IMG/VR virus record: IMGVR_UViG_3300045999_007197
Coordinates: 1-41,981 of that record
Reading direction: 5' to 3' (one strand)
Origin: a virus
DNA: 41,981 nt
The notes under the pieces were generated by a model. The model was given only the letters and a program-made list of their open reading frames with translations. It had not been told where the DNA came from and did not search any database. Made by a program: the position numbers and the translations under genes. Every line of letters begins with the position of its first letter. The first letter of the stretch is position 1. Below, one piece after another: positions 34,911-39,532 of the stretch.

Positions 34911-35157
34911 CTCTTTTAGAATAGATGAATTTAAGGCTTCGTAAACTTAAAAAGTAAAAGTCAACTGCGCACGTTATTTAGACCAGGGTGATACGTTAAC
35001 GACCACGAGGCCCACTGACCCCCCAGCCCCCCCGTGCCCCGCAGGGCTCTCCGGGCCTCTGGTGCCAGGGGGCCCCAGGGCCTAAGGCCTTGATATCATA
35101 AGGTTTTTTCGATCGAGTAACGGGTATGCCAGGGGCCTCCGGTCAGTAGGGTAGGGG

Positions 35158-35173
35158 ATAGGTTCGAACCTAT
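35158..35173. other. 16-bp perfect palindrome
   Basis: ATAGGTTCGAACCTAT is a perfect palindrome just before the G-rich repeats. Its core GGTTCGAACC equals a typical tRNA T-arm, but no tRNA surrounds it. It may be a dimeric protein site. Confidence 0.85.
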
Positions 35174-35178
35174 GGTTC

Positions 35179-35320
35179 GGGGAGCCGGGGAGCCGGGGGG
35201 CCGGGGGGCCGGGGGGGCCGGGGGGCCGGGGGAGCCGGGGGACCAGGGAGCCGGGGGACCAGGGAGCCGGGGGACCAGGGAGCCGGGGGACCAGGGAGCC
35301 GGGGGACCAGGGGACCGGCC
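35179..35320. repeat. G-rich tandem repeat, 9/18-base units
   Basis: About 140 bases of GGGAGCC, GGGGGCC and GGGGGACCA units; the right half is a regular 18-base unit repeated about four to five times. Runs of 4-7 G's on the plus strand could form G-quadruplexes. All runs are on one strand. Confidence 0.9.
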
Positions 35321-35479
35321 GTGTTCCGTGTATATAGAGTGAAGGGCTTGAGGCGATTCCATGTTTGAGTTTTCCCCCAGTGTAAATTTGTATAACTTTT
35401 AAACACTGTATGAAATAATTACTAAAATATAATCAAGGCGAAGTTGTAAGTTGTTGATTTTATTAGAGCGCATACATGG

Positions 35480-35513
35480 CACGCCTCATGCATTAAGTAA
35501 AGGCGTGAGGCGT
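35480..35513 (+). promoter_or_regulatory. Leader inverted repeats before accessory arm
   Basis: ACGCCTCA (35481-35488) pairs with TGAGGCGT (35506-35513), while CACGCC (35480-35485) can instead pair with GGCGTG (35502-35507). The two foldings exclude each other. They lie 30 bases before the first accessory ATG. Operator or RNA switch are both possible. Confidence 0.6.
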
Positions 35514-35542
35514 TGATGCCGAACATAATAGAGGACTAAATC

Positions 35543-35728
35543 ATGACTATCACTGTCGAAGTTCGCTCAATCTACGGAAACATTACCATTTATCCCGTGT
35601 GCGATAAGGCACGGGAATTCTGCAATCTGTTAGGGCAGAAAACTCTTACACGTCAAAACATCGAATCCATCAAAAAACTCGGTTTCGCAATCGTGAAACA
35701 GGAACAGGACTTCGGGGGGATTATCTAA
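35543..35728 (+). CDS. Conserved-type small phage protein
   Basis: 61 residues (YGNITIYPVCDKAREF, then TLTRQNIESIKKLGF). This is a small protein type I recall from many phage genomes without a known role. Strong AGAGGACTAA site. It ends FGGII, the same end as the next protein, because the stop/start junction is duplicated. Confidence 0.75.
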   Translation: MTITVEVRSIYGNITIYPVCDKAREFCNLLGQKTLTRQNIESIKKLGFAIVKQEQDFGGII

Positions 35729-35910
35729 TGAAGAAAGCCCTAGAACTACTTGAAACTGTCACCGAATATCCTTCCATCGACTACCTGAAGTTGCATGGAT
35801 ATTCCCGCAAAGATATTGAGCAACTCATAACGATTATTGAACTCGCGAGAGGGAACCGAGTTTCCGATTTCATGCGTGATGCAGAAAAAAACTTCGGGGG
35901 GATTATCTAA
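35728..35910 (+). CDS. Small phage protein, FGGII ending
   Basis: 60 residues, helical, with LKLHGYSRKDIEQLITIIE. Start overlaps the previous stop (TAATG), using a GGGGGG site inside the previous gene. The C-terminal FGGII and the following start are a 24-base copy of the previous junction. Function unknown. Confidence 0.65.
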   Translation: MKKALELLETVTEYPSIDYLKLHGYSRKDIEQLITIIELARGNRVSDFMRDAEKNFGGII

Positions 35911-36137
35911 TGAAAAGGGCCGTATTGCGTTTTCGTATTGAAGGAAAAAAAGTCGAAAAGTTTCCCGTAAAGTCTATTGAATCGGCGAGAGAAAAACTTG
36001 CTGATTTAATCGAGTTTGAACGGCGGGAATGGATTGCGCATATCATCGACGATTCGGGAGTTGTTGGGGAGTTTATGCCTAATCTGAATTTTAAAGTGTT
36101 CATTCCATCAGGAATTTTTATAGGAGGGCAGTCATGA
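35910..36137 (+). CDS. Small hypothetical protein
   Basis: 75 residues. Basic start (MKRAVLRFRIEGKKVEKF), helix, then beta end (FKVFIPSGIFIGGQS). TAATG coupling with the gene before and four-base overlap with the next. Resembles the next protein's general layout. Function unknown. Confidence 0.6.
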   Translation: MKRAVLRFRIEGKKVEKFPVKSIESAREKLADLIEFERREWIAHIIDDSGVVGEFMPNLNFKVFIPSGIFIGGQS

Positions 36138-36406
36138 ATCTTATTTTTAATGCAAAAAAGAAACGCCACGTTATCGAATGCGGAAGTATTCGGGAAGCCT
36201 CCAAACTCTTCCGGGATTTTATCGAAAAATTCAACTTAGGGAGTTCCGATTGCCTTGAAGCGCATATCAAACAAGGTGAAAAAACTATCGGACTAATCTC
36301 ATACAATGGCCGTGTATGGGAATGGACCGGAAGCAGTTTAAATCCGGGGGAACTCCTCTATTGCCCCTATACGCGCAAAGGATGCGCGAACTCTGGAGGT
36401 TTTTGA
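36134..36406 (+). CDS. Small hypothetical protein ending before ribozyme 1
   Basis: 90 residues. The body is mixed alpha/beta. The last 13 residues include TRKGCANS coded by a copy of the dispersed hairpin repeat (36372-36386), so the original C terminus may have been altered by insertion. The TGA is directly followed by the first base of the hammerhead. Confidence 0.6.
   Translation: MNLIFNAKKKRHVIECGSIREASKLFRDFIEKFNLGSSDCLEAHIKQGEKTIGLISYNGRVWEWTGSSLNPGELLYCPYTRKGCANSGGF
36372..36386 (+). repeat. Dispersed hairpin repeat, copy 1
   Basis: CGCGCAAAGGATGCG, followed by CG, so the stem CGCGC/GCGCG encloses loop AAAGGAT. First of eight copies between here and 39591. It is within the coding end of a gene. 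Confidence 0.9.
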
Positions 36407-36463
36407 AGCCGAAACTAGGGGGATTCCCCCTAGTCTCACCGTAAAGCGGTGACTGATGAGGCT
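36407..36463 (+). ncRNA. Type II hammerhead self-cleaving ribozyme, copy 1
   Basis: All parts of a hammerhead in type II order (open at stem II). AGCC (36407-36410) pairs with GGCT (36460-36463) as stem II. GAA (36411-36413) is the first core strand. Stem III is a perfect 9-bp hairpin (36414-36422 with 36426-36434, loop ATT), closed by the required A-U. C36435 is the cleavage-site base, giving the favoured GUC triplet. Stem I is a 6-bp hairpin (36436-36441 with 36447-36452). CTGATGA (36453-36459) is the second core strand. Cleavage is expected after 36435. It begins directly after the stop codon of the previous gene. Catalysis is not shown, but every conserved core base is present. Confidence 0.93.
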
Positions 36464-36494
36464 AACCTAGTCAGAATTTTAGAGGACTAAAAAC

Positions 36495-36728
36495 ATGGGA
36501 ACATTCTACTTTGAAATGACAGACACATTTGGCGGAGAATTAAATTATTCGTGGATAAAACGTTTTGAGATCCGCGCAAAGTCTTTGCGCGGAGCGCTTC
36601 AAAAACTCTCTCATGAAACCGGATTTAACTTTCGGTTTGACGGGAACGTGTACCGGGCAAAACGTGCTTGTGTCGCGCTTTATGAGTTGGATTACATCCA
36701 TGCCGAATGGCAAGGCAAGAAACTCTAA
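36495..36728 (+). CDS. Small phage protein, first gene of the ribozyme-flanked segment
   Basis: 77 residues (FEMTDTFGGELNYSWIKRFEIRA split over two strands; then LRGALQKLSHETG and a strand-rich end). AGAGGACTAA site 5 bases before the ATG. A common phage protein type without known role. After cleavage its message would start with the stem I hairpin, 59 bases before the ATG. Contains a 21-base near-perfect inverted repeat at 36572-36592. Confidence 0.7.
   Translation: MGTFYFEMTDTFGGELNYSWIKRFEIRAKSLRGALQKLSHETGFNFRFDGNVYRAKRACVALYELDYIHAEWQGKKL
36572..36592. other. Inverted repeat built from half of the dispersed repeat
   Basis: CCGCGCAAAG, one base, CTTTGCGCGG: a perfect 10-bp inverted repeat inside a gene. 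CGCGCAAAG equals the first part of the dispersed repeat, so this may be a head-to-head form of it. Confidence 0.7.
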
Positions 36729-36749
36729 TCCGAAACACTGGAGGAAAAC

Positions 36750-36998
36750 ATGAAAGATTTTCAAGTAATCGCATACACATTTGAGGCATCTATTCACTGC
36801 CCCTCATGCACCTTTAAGAGATTCCCTACAGGTGAAGGGATTGACCGTGAAGGTAACGAAGTCGGCGCAGTGTTTGCGGGAGATGAATTCGGGCCTAACG
36901 AATTAGTGAGTTGTGATGACTGCGGGCACATTATCCACGATGCTGACTGCTATGATTGCGCGCGGTCGTATGGGCCTTGGTCAAGTTGTCAGTGCTAA
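36750..36998 (+). CDS. Small cysteine-rich zinc-binding-type protein
   Basis: 82 residues. Cysteine pairs CPSC (18-21) and CDDC (55-58), plus CYDC and a C-terminal CQC, suggest a zinc ribbon. CGHIIHDADCYDCA is typical of small phage proteins of unknown role. TGGAGG site before the ATG. The stop TAA is followed after one base by ribozyme copy 2. Confidence 0.7.
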   Translation: MKDFQVIAYTFEASIHCPSCTFKRFPTGEGIDREGNEVGAVFAGDEFGPNELVSCDDCGHIIHDADCYDCARSYGPWSSCQC

Positions 36999-36999
36999 A

Positions 37000-37056
37000 A
37001 GCCGAAACTAGGGGGATTCCCCCTAGTCTCACCGTGAAGCGGTGACTGATGAGGCT
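37000..37056 (+). ncRNA. Type II hammerhead self-cleaving ribozyme, copy 2
   Basis: Same architecture as copy 1 and identical in all 57 bases except one in the stem I loop (TGAAG for TAAAG). Stem II AGCC (37000-37003) with GGCT (37053-37056); GAA 37004-37006; stem III 37007-37015 with 37019-37027; cleavage base C37028; stem I 37029-37034 with 37040-37045; CTGATGA 37046-37052. It begins one base after a stop codon. Downstream, to the ATG at 37088, the leader is almost the same as in copy 1. Confidence 0.93.
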
Positions 37057-37087
37057 AACCAACTCAGAATTTTAGAGGACTAAAAAC

Positions 37088-37375
37088 ATGAAAAGAGTTA
37101 CTGAAAAGGACTTAGAAAATATTGTATCCCGAATTAATAGGATGACGGGGAACCCCGAAATGACCTATGTGTGAAATGCGGAAGGCAAGCTTGAACCACA
37201 AGCGGGGAACTATCACCTAAGTTTTGCCTATGGTGGAGTTACTTTGCACCAAATGTGCGATAAAGGCACGGGAACGCATGATGTTTTAAGGTGTGGTTAT
37301 GTATCGAAAAGGGAATTGCAAAGTCTCCTTTTCGCTTTCATTGATGGAATCCAAGTTGAAGTAAAAAAGCACTAA
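37088..37375 (+). pseudogene. Small phage gene interrupted by in-frame UGA
   Basis: ATG with AGAGGACTAA site opens a frame stopped by TGA at 37172-37174 after 28 codons. The same frame then stays open 66 codons to TAA, and the second part (AGNYHLSFAYGGVTLHQM, then GYVSKRELQSLLFAFIDGI) is clearly protein-like and of a type common in phages. So this is either a nonsense mutation (Trp or Arg codon to TGA) or programmed readthrough. No tRNA with a UCA anticodon is seen in the window. Confidence 0.75.
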
Positions 37376-37390
37376 CGCGCAAAGGATACG
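37376..37390 (+). repeat. Dispersed hairpin repeat, copy 2 (one mismatch)
   Basis: CGCGCAAAGGATACG directly behind the stop of the interrupted gene; one base differs from the consensus. It runs into the following structured element. Confidence 0.85.
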
Positions 37391-37439
37391 GGGGAAACTC
37401 GATCCGGCGGGTTCCCCCCAGTTTAAAAAACTCCGGGAA
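37389..37439 (+). ncRNA. Structured leader element, copy A
   Basis: 51-base element found three times in this arm, each between a stop and a GAGGACTAA-type start. GGGGGAAACTC pairs with GGGTTCCCCCC (one A-C mismatch), leaving loop GATCCGGC. AGTTT/AAACT forms a second small hairpin. CCGG of the loop can pair with CCGGG at the end as a pseudoknot. No T-run follows, so it is not a standard terminator. Class not recognised. Confidence 0.7.
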
Positions 37440-37451
37440 TTGAGGACTAAC

Positions 37452-37748
37452 ATGACAACCAGAACCACAATAAATGAAATTAAGTATGCAATCCGCAATA
37501 AATACGCATGGCCAGGCGGTTATGAGTTTTTCGGCATATGTTCGGACGGGGGAACCTTTTGTCCGGATTGCATGAAAGAAAATTTTTATTCAATTCTTTG
37601 GAGCATAAAAAACGGAGTTTCGGACGGATGGAAGGTAGAGGCTATTGATAGCGCGCAAAACTTAGAGTGCGAAGAATATATCTCAGATAATCCCGAAGAG
37701 TATTCCCTAACGAGTTGTGTTCACTGCAATAAGATTTTAAACCCATAA
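37452..37748 (+). CDS. Small protein with two CxxC knuckles
   Basis: 98 residues, start chosen at the ATG after GAGGACTAA. KYAWPGGYEFFGICSDGG and CPDC (37-40), then CVHC near the end (about 91-94): a likely zinc-binding fold. Widely seen phage protein type, role unknown. Confidence 0.72.
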   Translation: MTTRTTINEIKYAIRNKYAWPGGYEFFGICSDGGTFCPDCMKENFYSILWSIKNGVSDGWKVEAIDSAQNLECEEYISDNPEEYSLTSCVHCNKILNP

Positions 37749-37752
37749 AAAA

Positions 37753-37803
37753 CGGGGGAAACTCGATCCGGCGGGTTTCCTCCAGTTTAAAAAACTCCGG
37801 GAA
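37753..37803 (+). ncRNA. Structured leader element, copy B
   Basis: Same as copy A except two changes in the 3' side of the stem (GGGTTTCCTCC). These turn the A-C mismatch into an A-U pair and one G-C into G-U, so the 11-bp stem is kept. This is support for selection on structure. It sits 4 bases after a stop codon. Confidence 0.7.
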
Positions 37804-37817
37804 CAATAGAGGATTAT

Positions 37818-38180
37818 ATGAATTTAAGCGTGTTTGAAAAAAGTTATATTGAAACGATGTTGTGGTCATCAATTGATCCAGAAACAGAAAAACCCTTAGA
37901 CGAAAATTTTTCGGTAGAAGATTTTTCGGATGAAGCACTAGCGCAGATAAAAAAAGACTGCGCGGAGTTTCAAGCGGGGGATCAATACTCTGTCATTACT
38001 AATGATTTAAATGACGTTCAAATAGCTCATGATTTTTGGTTAACAAGAAATCATCACGGAGCGGGGTTTTTCGATGGAGATTACCCTAAGAAAGTAGAGA
38101 ATTTTCTAATGGAAAGAACAAAAAAATTCCCTGAACTAACTTTATACGTTGGTGACGATAAAAAACTGTATTTTATGTAA
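37818..38180 (+). CDS. Conserved-type phage protein (HDFWLTRNHHGAGF)
   Basis: 120 residues. The segment AHDFWLTRNHHGAGFFDGDY is a hallmark of a small protein family found across many tailed phages without known function. The N-terminal part is helical and acidic. Site GAGGATTAT before ATG. Confidence 0.8.
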   Translation: MNLSVFEKSYIETMLWSSIDPETEKPLDENFSVEDFSDEALAQIKKDCAEFQAGDQYSVITNDLNDVQIAHDFWLTRNHHGAGFFDGDYPKKVENFLMERTKKFPELTLYVGDDKKLYFM

Positions 38181-38185
38181 AAATA

Positions 38186-38236
38186 CGGGGGAAACTCGAT
38201 CCGGCGGGTTCCCCCCAGATTCAAAAATTCCGGGAA
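38186..38236 (+). ncRNA. Structured leader element, copy C
   Basis: Same first 32 bases as copy A; the small second hairpin is changed on both sides (CAGATTC...AATTCC) so pairing GATT/AATT is still possible. Ends with CCGGGAA as in the others. It sits 5 bases after a stop and precedes the regulator gene. Confidence 0.7.
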
Positions 38237-38255
38237 CAATAGAGGACTAAAAAAC

Positions 38256-38681
38256 ATGACATTAAGGGAATTAAGAAAGTCGGCAGGGGTCTCACAAAGG
38301 GCCCTTGCCGAAAGGCTAGGGGGAGAAACGGTGAATACGGGGATCAGTTTTCTCGAAACGGGGACCGTATCCCCTACCATTAGGAGACTCCGAGACGTGC
38401 TTAATGCACTAGGTTTTGAACTCAGGATTCAAGCGGTGAAGCATGGCTCCGGCTCTGCCCCTGGCTCCGGCTCTGCCCCTGGCTCCGGCTCTGCCCCTGG
38501 CTCCGGCTCTGCCCCTGTTTTTTTATCCGTGGAATCCCTTATCGGCAAACCCCCCCGCGCAAAGGATGCGAGGCGCAAGGCGAACCGGACCGAACCCCTC
38601 AATCGGGAACTCCCTCGCGCAAAGGATGCGGGGGGAGAATCCGAGCTCACCGACTTACTGGAAAAACTCATTAAAGGATAG
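38256..38681 (+). CDS. XRE-type helix-turn-helix regulator with low-complexity tail
   Basis: 141 residues. Residues 1-65 are an XRE/Cro-like helix-turn-helix (LRELRKSAGVSQRALAERLG, then ISFLETGTVSPTIRRLRDVL). The rest is unusual: four GSGSAP repeats (38445-38516) and two RAKDA segments coded by dispersed repeats. Good GAGGACTAA site. It is the only clear transcription regulator in the window and could bind the inverted repeats near the genome ends or the iteron-like sites. Confidence 0.82.
   Translation: MTLRELRKSAGVSQRALAERLGGETVNTGISFLETGTVSPTIRRLRDVLNALGFELRIQAVKHGSGSAPGSGSAPGSGSAPGSGSAPVFLSVESLIGKPPRAKDARRKANRTEPLNRELPRAKDAGGESELTDLLEKLIKG
38445..38516 (+). repeat. 18-base tandem repeat, four copies, in regulator gene
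   Basis: GGCTCCGGCTCTGCCCCT repeated four times without change, coding GSGSAP. Identity at all copies suggests recent expansion by slippage. It makes a flexible linker. Confidence 0.95.
38556..38570 (+). repeat. Dispersed hairpin repeat, copy 3
   Basis: CGCGCAAAGGATGCG within the regulator gene, read as RAKDA. Confidence 0.9.
38616..38630 (+). repeat. Dispersed hairpin repeat, copy 4
   Basis: Second copy in the regulator gene, in the same frame (RAKDA), 60 bases after copy 3, flanked by GGGG. Confidence 0.9.
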
Positions 38682-38687
38682 CATTAC

Positions 38688-38710
38688 CCTCCGAGCATGG
38701 GGCTCGGAGG
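38688..38710 (+). terminator. 9-bp hairpin behind regulator gene
   Basis: CCTCCGAGC pairs perfectly with GCTCGGAGG (5-base loop). TTCAAAAC follows instead of a T-run, so it may be an mRNA-stabilising hairpin rather than a true terminator. Confidence 0.5.
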
Positions 38711-38723
38711 TTCAAAACACGCC

Positions 38724-38738
38724 CGCGCAAAGGATGCG
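38724..38738 (+). repeat. Dispersed hairpin repeat, copy 5
   Basis: Between genes. Flanks give an extended stem CCCGC/GCGGG. Confidence 0.9.
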
Positions 38739-38757
38739 GGAGAAACAGAGGACTAAC

Positions 38758-38904
38758 ATGAAACCGATTCCAATTACCGAACAATACTACCAGGAATGGA
38801 TCGCCGAACTTGCCGAACAACTGGACATCCCTATCCAGGACGCAAAGGCTCTTTTAGACGAGGAACTCCAGGCTCGGGGGATCAAGATCCTACCTGAACT
38901 CTAA
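38758..38904 (+). CDS. 48-residue protein, last gene of accessory arm
   Basis: Starts at the ATG after AGAGGACTAAC. Helical and acidic (TEQYYQEWIAELAEQLDI). Possibly extended helix-turn-helix-like end (DAKALLDEELQARG). No family assigned. A longer upstream frame would run antiparallel to clear signals and lacks a ribosome site. Confidence 0.65.
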   Translation: MKPIPITEQYYQEWIAELAEQLDIPIQDAKALLDEELQARGIKILPEL

Positions 38905-38919
38905 CGCGCAAAGGATGCG
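38905..38919 (+). repeat. Dispersed hairpin repeat, copy 6
   Basis: Directly after the stop of the 48-residue gene and before the trailer of the tRNA-like gene. Confidence 0.9.
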
Positions 38920-39002
38920 GGATAGCTCTGGGAGAGGGGGAAGGACTCGAACCTTCGACTGACCGACCAGTTTCGGCGGTTGCTCTACCCCTGAGCTATC
39001 CC
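38919..39002. other. 10-bp inverted repeat enclosing the tRNA-like gene
   Basis: GGGATAGCTC (38919-38928) and GAGCTATCCC (38993-39002) are exact inverted copies. In the minus-strand RNA the 3' trailer could pair with the acceptor/D region and so oppose the tRNA fold. Confidence 0.85.
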
Positions 39003-39005
39003 CCC
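38929..39005 (-). tRNA. tRNA-like gene with encoded CCA and abnormal anticodon loop
   Basis: 77 bases. The D-arm (T8A9, GCTC/GAGC, loop AGGGGTA) and T-arm (GAAGG TTCGAGT CCTTC) are canonical and CCA is encoded at 38931-38929. The acceptor stem is poor (GGGGGGA with CCCCTCT: two G-U pairs, one A-C mismatch). The best anticodon stem, ACCGC/TCGGT, has a mismatch and leaves a 9-base loop CGAAACTGG without U33, so no anticodon can be assigned. It could be a decayed tRNA, an expanded-loop tRNA or a tRNA mimic. A 10-bp inverted repeat brackets it. Confidence 0.6.
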
Positions 39006-39018
39006 GTTTCACAGTATA

Positions 39019-39240
39019 TCAGGCATCCCCCCGCGCAAAGGATGCGCGGTTTCTATATCTCCGACCTAGTTCTTCAAGCGCATCAAGCACCCCCGAGTCA
39101 GAGGTCCTTTCCTTTACCCTACTTCTTATCTTGGTTATTGTAATTTTTACACGGGCAAAGGACTCATCACGCAGTATGTCAAAGGCCAGGTCCCCAACTG
39201 GGCTATCCTCCCTTGCCAGGGCAGACAAAAACTTTCTCAT
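39019..39240 (-). CDS. YozE-like small protein
   Basis: 73 residues. FLSALAREDSPVGDLAFDILRDESF is like the N-terminal part of YozE/SAM-like small proteins (DSPxGDLAxD pattern; here split quoting). The C-terminal ASFARG is coded by the dispersed repeat copy 7 read on the minus strand. GGAGA site before ATG; TATATT (39258-39253) may be a -10, with the iteron-like repeats at the -35 position. Confidence 0.65.
   Translation of the reverse strand: MRKFLSALAREDSPVGDLAFDILRDESFARVKITITKIRSRVKERTSDSGVLDALEELGRRYRNRASFARGDA
39032..39046 (+). repeat. Dispersed hairpin repeat, copy 7
   Basis: Flanks extend the stem to CCGCGC/GCGCGG, the best hairpin of the set. It lies in the coding end of the YozE-like gene (minus-strand reading ASFARG). 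Confidence 0.9.
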
Positions 39241-39489
39241 GTGCCTATCTCCAATATAACCACACTAGGGCAGATAGGGCAGAAAAGGCACTCATTTCCT
39301 TGAAAGTAATAACGGCTTTTAGCGTATACACTATCCTAGTTTAAATGCCTTAAACATAAAGTTATATACTTCTTCTGCCCTATCTGCCCTAGAGTTATAA
39401 GTACTATAATATCATTAAGGAATTTCAGGGCAGAAGAGCTTCTCACCCCTTCTGCCTCGATGTGCCCGCATCTGCCCTGTCTCTGCCCT
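39218..39489. other. Iteron-like TCTGCCCT cluster, origin or operator candidate
   Basis: Eight exact copies of TCTGCCCT: reverse at 39218, 39267, 39276, 39427; forward at 39374, 39383, 39471, 39482. Two pairs make an exact 20-bp inverted repeat (39265-39284 and 39373-39392) around an 88-base A/T-rich centre that holds a further GTTTAA/TTAAAC inverted repeat. It lies in the gene-free stretch 39241-39590 next to the primase-helicase gene. This is the layout of an iteron origin; operator clusters look similar. TATAAT at 39405-39410 is a possible rightward -10. Confidence 0.7.
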
Positions 39490-39532
39490 ACAAAAACCCC
39501 CGAACCACCGACCATTTTACCCCACTACACAT

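Larger units (their letters stand above)
34911..35542. other. Divergent gene-free region, origin/packaging candidate
   Basis: 632 bases without a credible gene between the leftward late block and the rightward accessory arm. In order it holds: an A/T-rich stretch with TTGACT (minus strand, 34964-34959) as a possible late -35 without a clear -10; a C- then G-rich part (35015-35095); a 16-bp palindrome; a G-rich tandem repeat; an A/T-rich part with TATAAT at 35428-35433 (plus strand, no good -35); and an inverted-repeat leader. Minus-strand frames over the repeats (Pro/Gly/Ser only) are artefacts. Such regions often hold an origin or packaging site. Confidence 0.6.

Noticed and set aside
35096-35406. 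Minus-strand Pro/Gly/Ser-rich frames over the G-rich repeats
   Set aside because: They only translate the tandem repeat; open in several frames, as expected from low complexity.
37172-37174. Suppressor tRNA for UGA in this window
   Set aside because: The only tRNA-like gene has no UCA in its anticodon loop.
37389-37439. HDV-like, twister or pistol ribozyme at the structured leader
   Set aside because: I tried to fit each layout; the order of stems and conserved bases did not match, so the element is left unclassified.
38443-38757. Upstream extension of the 48-residue gene to 38443
   Set aside because: It is out of frame with the regulator, translates its repeats as Ala/Pro/Leu, and the ATG at 38758 has the GAGGACTAA site.
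36372-39046. CRISPR array
   Set aside because: Repeats are 15 bases with irregular spacing from 60 to over 1000 bases and lie inside genes; no cas genes.
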